The notes under the pieces are model-generated. The model ran no database searches, was not told the origin of the DNA, and saw only the letters and a list, made by a program, of their open reading frames with translations. The position numbers and the translations under genes were made by a program. DNA of 48,324 nt from an uncultured Lewinella sp. (GTDB taxonomy: Bacteria > Bacteroidota > Bacteroidia > Chitinophagales > Saprospiraceae), in contig CALEDI010000122.1 of NCBI GenBank assembly GCA_937949535.1, positions 1 through 48,324 on the forward strand. The letters run 5' to 3'. Of the stretch, positions 27,735-34,979 are shown one piece after another; positions within the stretch are counted from its first letter, which is position 1, and every line of letters starts with the position of its first letter.

Positions 27735-27992
27735 CCAAACTCGACAGGCGAACTTTTTCGCCACGTAAAGAACTCGTAATTCTTGAGATAAAAAGCATTC
27801 ATATAGAACTAAATATGTACCCAGTTCTATGAGCGAAAAAGGATTCGACTGGCGAGTTAATACGAAACTCGCCAGTCGAATCCTTTTTTGTCGCTGTTTT
27901 GAAGGAAGAGTTTGGTTATTAGAACTAGTATTTGTCTCTTGATTAGGATCGGCGTTAATTCTACAACAAAAAAGTTCGCCTGTCGAGTTTGG
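27735..27992. repeat. Compound palindromic element in the divergent GH16/sua5 intergenic region
   Basis: The 530-bp gene-free stretch 27540-28069 contains a nested palindrome. Outer arms of 24 bp (27735-27758 and 27969-27992, core AACTCGACAGGCGAACTTTT) are perfect inverted repeats 210 bp apart. Inside lies a perfect 23-bp stem (27836-27858 with 27866-27888, core GGATTCGACTGGCGAGTT) with a 7-nt loop, flanked by AGCG/CGCT pairing and A/T runs. A smaller ATAGAACT/AGTTCTAT hairpin lies near 27802-27830. The layout resembles a non-autonomous (MITE-like) palindromic insertion. Short ORFs across it look like noise. The rest of the stretch holds only the GH16 promoter. Confidence 0.6.
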
Positions 27993-28069
27993 AGAAACCA
28001 GCAGCAGACCAGCAAGATCGAAACGTTTTGGCAATCCACTGGTTTACGGAACGAAACCACACAACAACC

Positions 28070-29065
28070 ATGCTAAGCGGACAGAACACCAAAGCCATCA
28101 TCAGTACCGACGTAAAGGCAGCCGCCGAGTACTTGCGGGCCGGCAAACTGGTAGCCCTACCAACCGAAACAGTATACGGCTTGGGCGCCAACGCCTTAGA
28201 CGAAGCCGCCGCTGCCAACATTTTCGTTGCTAAAGCCCGTCCGGCTTTTGACCCCCTGATCATTCACCAGAGTAGCGCAGACCGGATTCTCCGTTATGCG
28301 CGGGAGGTTCCGGCGGCAGCCCAAAAGCTAGCAGATGCTTTCTGGCCAGGGCCGCTAACGCTTGTGTTGCCAAAGCAGGACGTGGTGCCAGACCTCGTTT
28401 CGGCGGGTCTAAAGACTGTTGCGTTGCGGGTTCCAAACCATGCCCTAACTCGTAGTGTATTGGAACAACTTGACTTTCCCGTAGCGGCGCCAAGCGCCAA
28501 CCCTTTCGGGTTCGTCAGCCCAACTTCCGCCCAACATGTTGCGGACCAGCTCGGTGAACGGATAGACTTCATCCTAGACGGCGGGCAGTGCGAGGTAGGC
28601 CTAGAAAGCACCATCGTTGGGTTCACAAACGGCGCGCCAACGGTGCTCCGGAAAGGAGGCCTCCCGATTGAAGACATTGAATCCGTACTAGGCGGGCCCG
28701 TAGCAGTTCGTACCCACGGCAGCAGTAGACCGGAAGCTCCGGGGATGCTGAGCCGTCATTACTCCCCCGGCAACCGCATTGAGTTGTTTGAAGCCTTTGC
28801 CGAAGAAAAAAACCTCCCCCCAAACGCCGCTTGGATCACTTTTGGCCAAGGAGGCCCAGCCGTTTCGGTTACGGCGCAAAGCGGCGCTACGGTTTATGAC
28901 CTGAGCCCCAGCGGGGATTTGGCCGAAGCCGCTCAGCAGTTGTTTCGGGTCTTGCGCCTGATGGCCAAACACCAGTACGATTATGTAGGCGTTCAGTTGT
29001 TGCCGGAAACCGGCATTGGCCGCGCCATCAATGACAGGTTGAGGAGAGCGGCGGCGACGGAATGA
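28070..29065 (+). CDS. Threonylcarbamoyl-AMP synthase (Sua5/YrdC family)
   Basis: Makes threonylcarbamoyl-AMP from threonine, bicarbonate and ATP, the first step of t6A modification at position 37 of ANN-decoding tRNAs. I chose the ATG at 28070 (331 residues) because the upstream extension reads through the palindromic element and lacks conservation. The YrdC domain is visible: KLVALPTETVYGLGANA, KARPAFDPLIIH, and SANPFGFVSPTSAQHV. The C-terminal Sua5 domain follows from about residue 200 (APGMLSRHYSPGN linker, then GRAINDRLRRAA at the end), so this is the long Sua5 form rather than the short TsaC form. It appears to be monocistronic. Confidence 0.94.
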   Translation: MLSGQNTKAIISTDVKAAAEYLRAGKLVALPTETVYGLGANALDEAAAANIFVAKARPAFDPLIIHQSSADRILRYAREVPAAAQKLADAFWPGPLTLVLPKQDVVPDLVSAGLKTVALRVPNHALTRSVLEQLDFPVAAPSANPFGFVSPTSAQHVADQLGERIDFILDGGQCEVGLESTIVGFTNGAPTVLRKGGLPIEDIESVLGGPVAVRTHGSSRPEAPGMLSRHYSPGNRIELFEAFAEEKNLPPNAAWITFGQGGPAVSVTAQSGATVYDLSPSGDLAEAAQQLFRVLRLMAKHQYDYVGVQLLPETGIGRAINDRLRRAAATE

Positions 29066-29194
29066 CCTAAGAAATGAAAAATTTACAGGAGAACGCGCAA
29101 TCTGTCCACCCCCTCAAGTCGCTTAATTTAAAAATCCAGTATTAAGACTGTAACTTGTCCCCTGAATTAAAGCCCCCAAGCCCAAACCTTTGTC

Positions 29195-29587
29195 ATGCGT
29201 TTATCCCTATCTATCCTCCTGCTTTCCTTTATGCTCGTCTCCTGCGGAGACGATGCTGCATCGATGTCTTCCGAAGCGACCATTGAAGGCCGCTGGGAAC
29301 TCGTTGAAGCCCGTAAGAACAATACCAAAACCGGCGTAGTTGACGGCCTGCACTTTGAGTTTGGTGCAGACGGTAGCCTAACAACCAACCTGATGGGCAA
29401 CAAAAGCCCAGGTACTTACCTCAAAACCGGAGACGAAGTCGTCATCGAGGGCGTTAAGCTCCCGATGGATTTCAGCATCCAAGGCATGACAGACTCGACC
29501 CTGCACCTGCGGAGTAAGTTCCGTGGTTTTCAGTTCGATTTCCTGATGGAAAGAGGTGAGGCAACGAAAAAGGCTGTGGAGCTTTGA
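29195..29587 (+). CDS. Lipocalin-like lipoprotein
   Basis: A 130-residue lipoprotein (signal LLLSFMLVSCGDD, lipidated Cys17). The mature part has the short beta-barrel pattern of the Bacteroidota lipocalin-like lipoproteins: an opening IEGRWELVEARKN strand with the conserved G-x-W, then FEFGADGSLTTN and TDSTLHLRSKF strands. A role in binding a small hydrophobic ligand or in envelope maintenance would fit the fold but is not shown. It ends 21 bp from the convergent acyl-carrier-like gene. Confidence 0.75.
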   Translation: MRLSLSILLLSFMLVSCGDDAASMSSEATIEGRWELVEARKNNTKTGVVDGLHFEFGADGSLTTNLMGNKSPGTYLKTGDEVVIEGVKLPMDFSIQGMTDSTLHLRSKFRGFQFDFLMERGEATKKAVEL

Positions 29588-29608
29588 TAGCGAGTTTAAC
29601 GCGCTCCC

Positions 29609-29854
29609 CTACCGCAAGAAGAAAGTCTGGATATCACCAACAGTTTCTACCTGAGAAGCTTCTTCTTCGGTGAGGTAGTACTCAAGCTTGCTTTCCAAAC
29701 TGGCGATCAGTAGGTCTACGTCTAGGCGCTCCAGAAAAAGATCATCCTGTAAGCGAATGAATGGCTGAAGACGGTGGCCAGGTACCCGCAGTTCCTCGCT
29801 GAGGTTGTGCATAAGGCTAGCGGAACGGGTTACGGGGGCTTGAATAGCGGTCAT
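29609..29854 (-). CDS. Acyl-carrier-like protein lacking the phosphopantetheine serine
   Basis: An 81-residue protein whose C-terminal half matches the acyl carrier protein pattern: LFLERLDVDLLIASLESKL followed by LTEEEASQVETVGDIQTFF, corresponding to the ACP helix II and helix III/TVGD segments. The D-S-L carrier motif is replaced by E42-R43-L44, so the Ser that takes the 4'-phosphopantetheine arm is missing and the protein cannot carry acyl groups in the standard way. It could be a structural or regulatory ACP homologue. No fatty-acid or polyketide genes are adjacent. The family assignment is by eye from the short pattern. Its neighbours are a lipocalin-like gene (convergent) and a GreA/B-like gene (divergent). 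Confidence 0.6.
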   Translation of the reverse strand: MTAIQAPVTRSASLMHNLSEELRVPGHRLQPFIRLQDDLFLERLDVDLLIASLESKLEYYLTEEEASQVETVGDIQTFFLR

Positions 29855-30044
29855 GTTGATTTTTTGAGGGGGGCTTGCGTATAGGGAGATAAGGCTGATA
29901 AAGGCTAAGATTAAATTCCTAGCGAATATTCGCTGGAAAGAACGCAGGGAAAGCCCAAAGCGTTGCCTCCTGAAGATGAAATTCGTTTCTTTTTTTTAAG
30001 AGAGCCCTTAAACAGCCGCCCATCTCCCCTCAAAAAAACGTCCC

Positions 30045-30065
30045 TTGCACCCTGCGGCCGCGCCC
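30045..30065 (+). repeat. Copy of the oriented 20-bp repeat (one inserted base)
   Basis: Matches the element with one extra C in the ACCCTG part. It lies 49 bp upstream of the GreA/B-like gene and points toward it. The surrounding 260-bp stretch (29855-30114) also holds a perfect 14-bp palindrome, AGCGAATATTCGCT, at 29921-29934. Confidence 0.7.
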
Positions 30066-30114
30066 AGATGAACCTCCTAAACAAGCAGTACCTTCGCCTT
30101 CTGAAAACTTAACA

Positions 30115-30576
30115 ATGGAAGAAGCCAGGGAACTGAAACGACAACTCCTCACCCACTGCCGCACGCAAACAGCGCAACGGATTAGCGGCATAACAGACTC
30201 GTTGGCCAAGATTGAAGAAGCCCGCAACGGCGAGACAAAATCTAGCGCCGGAGACAAGTTTGAAACCGGCAGGGCGATGATGCAGATGGAAGAAGCGAAG
30301 CTGAAAGGGCAGCTAGAAGAAGCCCTGAAAGTTCGTCAAGTGCTAGACCAAATCAACCCGGAAAACACCGGGGAACGAATCGCTGCCGGCAGCCTCGTTT
30401 CCACCAACCGAGGCAACTACTTTCTGGCCGTCGGGCTAGGGAAAGTCCGGCTAGCTAACCGGGTGTTTTTCTGCACCTCCCTAGAGTCTCCCATCGGTCA
30501 GCAACTCCACGGCAAACAAATTGGGGAGGCGTTTACCTTCAACGAGCTTGAGTTTTTGGTGCAGGGAATGGTATGA
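30115..30576 (+). CDS. GreA/GreB C-terminal-like protein
   Basis: A 153-residue cytoplasmic protein. The N-terminal ~75 residues are a helical hairpin (ELKRQLLTHCRTQTAQRI... KLKGQLEEALKVRQVLDQI) and the C-terminal ~65 residues (AAGSLVSTNRGNYFLAVGLGKV... SPIGQQLHGKQIGEAF) follow the FKBP-like C-terminal domain of GreA/GreB, including the SPIGxxLxGKxxGE signature. True GreA carries acidic residues at the tip of the coiled coil that rescue backtracked RNA polymerase; the hairpin here is shorter and has no obvious acidic tip, so a GreA-like RNA polymerase-binding role is only inferred. Such proteins are often labelled 3-oxoacyl-ACP synthase in Bacteroidota, which the sequence does not support. 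Confidence 0.72.
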   Translation: MEEARELKRQLLTHCRTQTAQRISGITDSLAKIEEARNGETKSSAGDKFETGRAMMQMEEAKLKGQLEEALKVRQVLDQINPENTGERIAAGSLVSTNRGNYFLAVGLGKVRLANRVFFCTSLESPIGQQLHGKQIGEAFTFNELEFLVQGMV

Positions 30577-30636
30577 CGAAAAAGGCTTTCGTAACTTCAC
30601 CAATCAATTTCTCCGCCCCAAGGAAAGACCTCCCAA

Positions 30637-33600
30637 ATGAAAAGTCGACTTATTCTGCTTGCTGCATTAGCGGTACTCACCGCTTTCCTGAATGCTCAAG
30701 TCCGCATCAACGAAGCCGTATCCTCCAACAGTGTATACAACGACGAAGACGGCGACTCTTCCGACTGGCTAGAGCTTCACAACCCCGAAAACCAAGCCAT
30801 TGACCTAACGGGCTACACCCTCTCCGACAAAGCCAACAACCCCGGCAAATGGACCATTCCTAGCCTCATCATAGACCCCGGAGCCCACCTACTATTCTGG
30901 GCCTCCGGCAAAGACCGGACCGCCACCCAGGCCTTCCGAACGTTCATCAATCGGGGAGACGACTTCCGCTACCTCCTCCCAACGGAAGCCGTAGACCAAA
31001 CTTGGAAAGACGTAGGCTTCGACGACAGCGGGTGGGCCGAAGGACCAACCGGCATCGGCTACGGCGACGGAGACGACGCCACCCAAATACCCGAAGGGAG
31101 CCTATCCGTCTTCGCCCGAAAGCAATTCTCCATCAGCTCTCTCGATGGCCTCGAAGCGGTGATTTTTGACATCGACTACGACGACGGCTTCGTGGCCTAC
31201 CTCAACGGCATAGAAATTGCCCGAGGCAACCTAAGCGGCAACCCTCCAGCTTGGGATGGCAGCGCAGACGACTACACCGAGCCCCGGCTCATCAACGAAG
31301 CACCTCCCCAACGGTTTACCATCGAAAACGCACAAGACTTGCTGGTAGAGGGCGAAAACGTACTCGCTATTCAGGTACACAACTTCGGGGCTACTTCTTC
31401 CGACCTGAGCCTGATACCCTTCCTCTCCGCTAGGTTTGCAGGCAGCAGCATAGATGGCATAACGCCCCCGGCTGTGCTCGGCCTCATGAACCTATCCATG
31501 CACACCAACTTCAAGATTTCTACCGGCGGAGAAACCCTTTTCCTGCACGACGCGAGCGGCAACTTCGTAGACAGCCTTCCCGTTTACCACCTTCCGGCTG
31601 GCACCTCAACGGGCATCCCCGGAAACGGAGGCGATGCCGTAATCTTCGGGGAGCCAACGCCCGGAGCCCTCAACCCGAGCGAAGGTTTTCTGGGCATCGT
31701 AGAAGAGCGCGTCGTGTTTTCCGAAGCTGGCGGGCAGGTAGACGCCTTATCCCTGACGTTCTCTGGCGTAACGCCCCCCAATACCATTCGTTACACCACA
31801 GACGGTAGCGAACCAACGCTCGGTTCCTTGAGCTATTTCGGGCCCATCCCGATCAACCAAAACCGCATCATCAGGGCTGCGGCTTTCCGGCAGGGCTACC
31901 TGCCTTCCCCCATCACGACCGAGACCTACCTCGTCAATACAGACCACCATTTGCCCGTCGTGTCCCTCGTCACCGAACCCGACAACTTCTTCCATCCCGT
32001 AACGGGGATGTACGTCTTGGGAGAAGACTACACCGGAGACTTCCCCTACTTTGGCTCCAACATTTGGGAAGACCGAGAAGAACCCATCAACTTCGCCTTT
32101 TACGATACCGACGGAGCGGAACCTTACGCCTTCGACGGCGGCGCAAAAATATTCGGCGGCTGGAGCCGCGCCCAAGACCAACGCTCGCTCTCCATCTTCG
32201 CACGCGGCCGCTACGGCACGAACGAAATAGACTACCCCTTCTTCCCCCAACGAGACTACACTACCTACCAAGCCCTTGTACTTCGCAACGCTGGCAATGA
32301 CGCTTCCGGATCTGGAATTAGGGACGTAATAATGACGGGCTTGATGGAAAACTCCCACGTCGATATTCAGGCCTACCGCTCCGTAGTTGGCTACATCAAT
32401 GGCGAATACTGGGGCATTTACAACCTCCGAGAGAAGGTGAATGAGCACTTCATCGCCAGCAAACATGGTGTAGAACCAGACAGCCTCGACATCCTCGAAT
32501 TCAACGGAGATGTCGTTCAGGGGTCGAATACCGAATACTTGGCCTTACTGGCGTATTTGCAGAACAACCCCATGGAGCAAAGCGTCCACTACGACTACAT
32601 CTCAACACAAATCGACCTCGACAACTACATCCAGTACCAAGCGGCCCAGATTTACTTCGACAACATGGACTGGCCGGGCAACAACATCAAGTTCTGGAAA
32701 TCTCCCGAAACGAAATGGCGTTGGATTTTGTACGACACCGACTTTGGGGCGGGCCGCTGGAACCCCAATTCGGCCTTCTCCAACACCCTCTATTTTGCCC
32801 TAAACCCAAATGGTCCGGAGTGGCCCAACCCGCCTTGGTCTACCTTTTTGTTTCGGCGGCTCATCAGTAACCCAACCTTCCGCGACCGCTTCGTGAACCA
32901 ACTGGCCGACGAGATGAACTCGCGCTTTCTGCCACAAGCCGTCATCAACCGCATCAACGCCCATGCCAACCTCATCGGGCATGATGTTCGCCAACACGAC
33001 GATCGTTGGTGGAGAGAGGATACCTGGAGCAATAACGTGGAGGTTCTTCGGGGTTTCTTCCGGGCCCGCCCGAACGAAATGAAGCGTTTTGTGCGCAACC
33101 AATTCATCCTCCCCGGTCACCATACCATCAACATCCAGATCAGCGATACGGAGGAAGGCTACGTGAAGGTAAACAGCTTAGACATTGACCAAAACAACTG
33201 GACGGGCGACTACTTCCAAGGCGTCCCCATCAATGTTACGGCAGTACCGAAGGAAGGTTACCGTTTTCTGCGCTGGGAGTTGGGCCGCAGCTCGGTTGAT
33301 GCTGAGTTGACGATTGACATGACAGGGCCGCTGGCCCTGCGGCCGGTCTTCAGTGAAGACCCCGTTTCTGTTGGGGAACCCAACAACCAGCTTCGCTCAG
33401 TGATGGACGTTGAGGTGATGCCCAACCCTGTCGGTGATGCGTTGCGGCTACACTTCACGGTGCGCAGCGCGACGCAATTGGCGGCGCGTCTGTACGACGT
33501 TCAGGGGCGGCAAGTGCAATTCCTTTTCGATGCCAATTTTGGGGCGGGGCCGCAGGTGCAGCGTTCGGATCTGGGCGCCGTTCCTTCGGGAACTTACTGG

Positions 33601-33657
33601 CTTGAGCTTCGGGAAGCTGGAGGTGGTTCGGCGGTGGTTAAGGTAATGGTGCGGTAA
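30637..33657 (+). CDS. CotH-kinase family, lamin-tail-domain protein with T9SS sorting domain
   Basis: A 1006-residue secreted protein. Order: signal peptide ending at LNAQ; a lamin tail domain (residues about 23-90, SDWLELHNPENQAIDLTGYTLSD); a beta-rich region to about 270; a second lamin-tail-like part; a chitobiase-C-like segment (IRYTTDGSEPTLGSLSY near 385); a CotH-type kinase domain at about 430-830 (YRSVVGYINGEYWGIYNLREK and the WILYDTDFGAGRWN segment that carries the metal-binding Asp); a repeat-like segment near 880; and a C-terminal type A T9SS sorting domain (VMPNPVGDALRLHFTVRS). CotH proteins phosphorylate spore-coat proteins in Bacillus; in Bacteroidota the substrate is unknown. 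The ORF overlaps the convergent CYTH gene by 20 bp. Confidence 0.87.
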   Translation: MKSRLILLAALAVLTAFLNAQVRINEAVSSNSVYNDEDGDSSDWLELHNPENQAIDLTGYTLSDKANNPGKWTIPSLIIDPGAHLLFWASGKDRTATQAFRTFINRGDDFRYLLPTEAVDQTWKDVGFDDSGWAEGPTGIGYGDGDDATQIPEGSLSVFARKQFSISSLDGLEAVIFDIDYDDGFVAYLNGIEIARGNLSGNPPAWDGSADDYTEPRLINEAPPQRFTIENAQDLLVEGENVLAIQVHNFGATSSDLSLIPFLSARFAGSSIDGITPPAVLGLMNLSMHTNFKISTGGETLFLHDASGNFVDSLPVYHLPAGTSTGIPGNGGDAVIFGEPTPGALNPSEGFLGIVEERVVFSEAGGQVDALSLTFSGVTPPNTIRYTTDGSEPTLGSLSYFGPIPINQNRIIRAAAFRQGYLPSPITTETYLVNTDHHLPVVSLVTEPDNFFHPVTGMYVLGEDYTGDFPYFGSNIWEDREEPINFAFYDTDGAEPYAFDGGAKIFGGWSRAQDQRSLSIFARGRYGTNEIDYPFFPQRDYTTYQALVLRNAGNDASGSGIRDVIMTGLMENSHVDIQAYRSVVGYINGEYWGIYNLREKVNEHFIASKHGVEPDSLDILEFNGDVVQGSNTEYLALLAYLQNNPMEQSVHYDYISTQIDLDNYIQYQAAQIYFDNMDWPGNNIKFWKSPETKWRWILYDTDFGAGRWNPNSAFSNTLYFALNPNGPEWPNPPWSTFLFRRLISNPTFRDRFVNQLADEMNSRFLPQAVINRINAHANLIGHDVRQHDDRWWREDTWSNNVEVLRGFFRARPNEMKRFVRNQFILPGHHTINIQISDTEEGYVKVNSLDIDQNNWTGDYFQGVPINVTAVPKEGYRFLRWELGRSSVDAELTIDMTGPLALRPVFSEDPVSVGEPNNQLRSVMDVEVMPNPVGDALRLHFTVRSATQLAARLYDVQGRQVQFLFDANFGAGPQVQRSDLGAVPSGTYWLELREAGGGSAVVKVMVR

Positions 33658-34123
33658 CCCCCCACTCCCCAAACGGCTTCCGAATAAGGGCCGAATTAAA
33701 GTAACGCGGATCGGCCGATACTTCCTCGCCCGCCCAAGCGGGCAGCGTGAATGCTTCTTCTTCCGTTTCCAGCTCTATTTCCGCAACGGTAAGGCCCGCG
33801 TTTGCGCCGCCGAAGACATCTACTTCCCAAGTTTTGCCGTGCTCAACCACCAAGTAGCGTGTTTTCTCGATGATGGGCTGCTCGCAGAGGCCGATCATTT
33901 CTTGCGCCTCTTCCATCGGTATTTCGTACTCAAACTCCGGGCGGGTAAAGCCAACGGAGCGGCCCTTGATCGTTAGGTAACCTACCTCGCCCGCCACCCG
34001 AACCCGGACGGTCCGGCTAGGTTCCGAGTTCAGGTAGCCCTGCTTAATGACGATGGTGTGGGTAACCTTTTCCTTCCACGCAGTGGAAGTCGTGAGGTAT
34101 TTGCGTTCTATTTCTTTTGGCAT
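33638..34123 (-). CDS. CYTH domain protein (triphosphate tunnel metalloenzyme)
   Basis: A 161-residue single-domain enzyme of the CYTH family, which acts on triphosphate substrates inside a beta-barrel tunnel. The diagnostic ExExK motif is at the N-terminus (E4, E6, K8 in MPKEIERKYL). Further charged strand residues expected in the tunnel are present: VRVRV, YLTIKGRS, FEYEIPM, IEKTRYLV and WEVDVFGG, ending with VAEIELETEEE. Bacterial members of this size are usually inorganic tripolyphosphatases; adenylate cyclase or thiamine triphosphatase activity is possible but less likely. It is cytoplasmic. The last 20 bp overlap the end of the CotH gene on the opposite strand, leaving no room for a terminator between. 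Confidence 0.9.
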   Translation of the reverse strand: MPKEIERKYLTTSTAWKEKVTHTIVIKQGYLNSEPSRTVRVRVAGEVGYLTIKGRSVGFTRPEFEYEIPMEEAQEMIGLCEQPIIEKTRYLVVEHGKTWEVDVFGGANAGLTVAEIELETEEEAFTLPAWAGEEVSADPRYFNSALIRKPFGEWGVTAPLP

Positions 34124-34319
34124 ACGACGAAAGCGAGGTTTAGCGATGGTTTATGGAGGCTTCAAAGTTAGGACAAAGACATCAAAGAAAAACGAGTGCT
34201 TTGGTCCGAGAATACAACGTGCTGGTCTAATATGACAATGTAATCCTGGCTTAAGACCGTGATTCAAAACATGCGCTGTACCTTTAACTACAGAACCGTA
34301 AACCAAGTGCCCCTACTTT

Positions 34320-34799
34320 ATGCAGGACCAGGAATTCTACGTCAAAATAGCCAAAGCTTGCGCCGATGCGTACCGCAGCGGCGACCATGCGGAGCTGCGA
34401 ACCCGGCTGGACGAATGGCTCGATTTCACCATCGAGAACCACCCCGAGCAGTACGGTGACGCGGTCTACATGGACCATACCTACCGAGGGCTGTTGGCGT
34501 TAGACGCGGGCGACCTCGCTACGGCGCGCCTAGAATTGTTAAAATCTGGCAAAGCCCCTTCTTCGCCCGTATTGAAAAGCTTCGGCCCCAACCTCAGCCT
34601 CGGCAAACGGATGTTGGAAGCAGGAGAAAAAGAAACGGTGCTGAAGTTTTTAGACCTCTGCAAGAGTTTCTGGGTCCTGCCCCTGCGGCTGATGCACATT
34701 CCGCGCTGGAAGAAATCCATCGAAGCCGGAGAGCCACCCAACTTCGGCGGCAACCTCTATTACCTAATGGATATGCCTGGGCTCGAAGAGGAAGAATGA
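34320..34799 (+). CDS. Hypothetical helical protein
   Basis: A 159-residue soluble protein, predominantly alpha-helical, with TPR-like helix pairs (AYRSGDHAELRTRLDEWLDF and GLLALDAGDLATARLELLKSG). It has no signal peptide and no catalytic motif. I do not recognise a named family; the pattern suggests a small helical-repeat scaffold. The preceding 196-bp gap contains only weak promoter-like sequence. The bioB promoter array lies about 110 bp downstream of its stop. Confidence 0.72.
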   Translation: MQDQEFYVKIAKACADAYRSGDHAELRTRLDEWLDFTIENHPEQYGDAVYMDHTYRGLLALDAGDLATARLELLKSGKAPSSPVLKSFGPNLSLGKRMLEAGEKETVLKFLDLCKSFWVLPLRLMHIPRWKKSIEAGEPPNFGGNLYYLMDMPGLEEEE

Positions 34800-34828
34800 A
34801 GGTAAAAACCTTATTCTCATCCCTTACA

Positions 34829-34850
34829 TTGCACCTGCGCTCCGGCGCCC
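34829..34850 (+). repeat. Diverged copy of the oriented 20-bp repeat upstream of bioB
   Basis: Begins TTGCACCTGCG and ends GCGCCC as in the exact element, but the central NotI core is replaced by CTCCG. It lies 129 bp upstream of bioB and points toward it. Confidence 0.5.
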
Positions 34851-34905
34851 TAAATGTGCTTTGCCTAAGTCGGGAAAGTTAACTTGCCCCTCCCCGAAAC
34901 TACAA

Positions 34906-34972
34906 GACTGTTTGACTATCTGACGACATGACTATCTGACTACCAGACTACCAGACTATCTGACTATATTTG
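34906..34972 (+). promoter_or_regulatory. Eight-unit 8-bp tandem repeat ending in the bioB -7 box
   Basis: Eight contiguous octamers fill 34906-34969. All begin GAC; variants are GACTGTTT, GACTATCT (three times), GACGACAT, GACTACCA (twice) and GACTATAT. The last octamer plus TTG gives TATATTTG (34965-34972), a perfect -7 box. The bioB ATG begins 7 bp later at 34980, so the mRNA may be almost leaderless. No TTG -33 box is present at the standard distance. Confidence 0.65.
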
Positions 34973-34979
34973 CCCCCCT

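Noticed and set aside
27454-28060. Several 67-122 codon minus-strand frames between the GH16 gene and sua5
   Set aside because: They run through the palindromic element and have no protein-like composition or start context.
29921-29934. 14-bp palindrome AGCGAATATTCGCT as an operator
   Set aside because: A single short palindrome with no second copy near a promoter; not enough to call a regulatory site.
30115-30576. 3-oxoacyl-ACP synthase
   Set aside because: This label is often attached to such proteins, but there is no thiolase fold or Cys-His-His/Asn triad; the C-terminal pattern is GreA/B-like.
34906-34969. CRISPR array
   Set aside because: The units are 8 bp, contiguous and without spacers; no cas gene is present.
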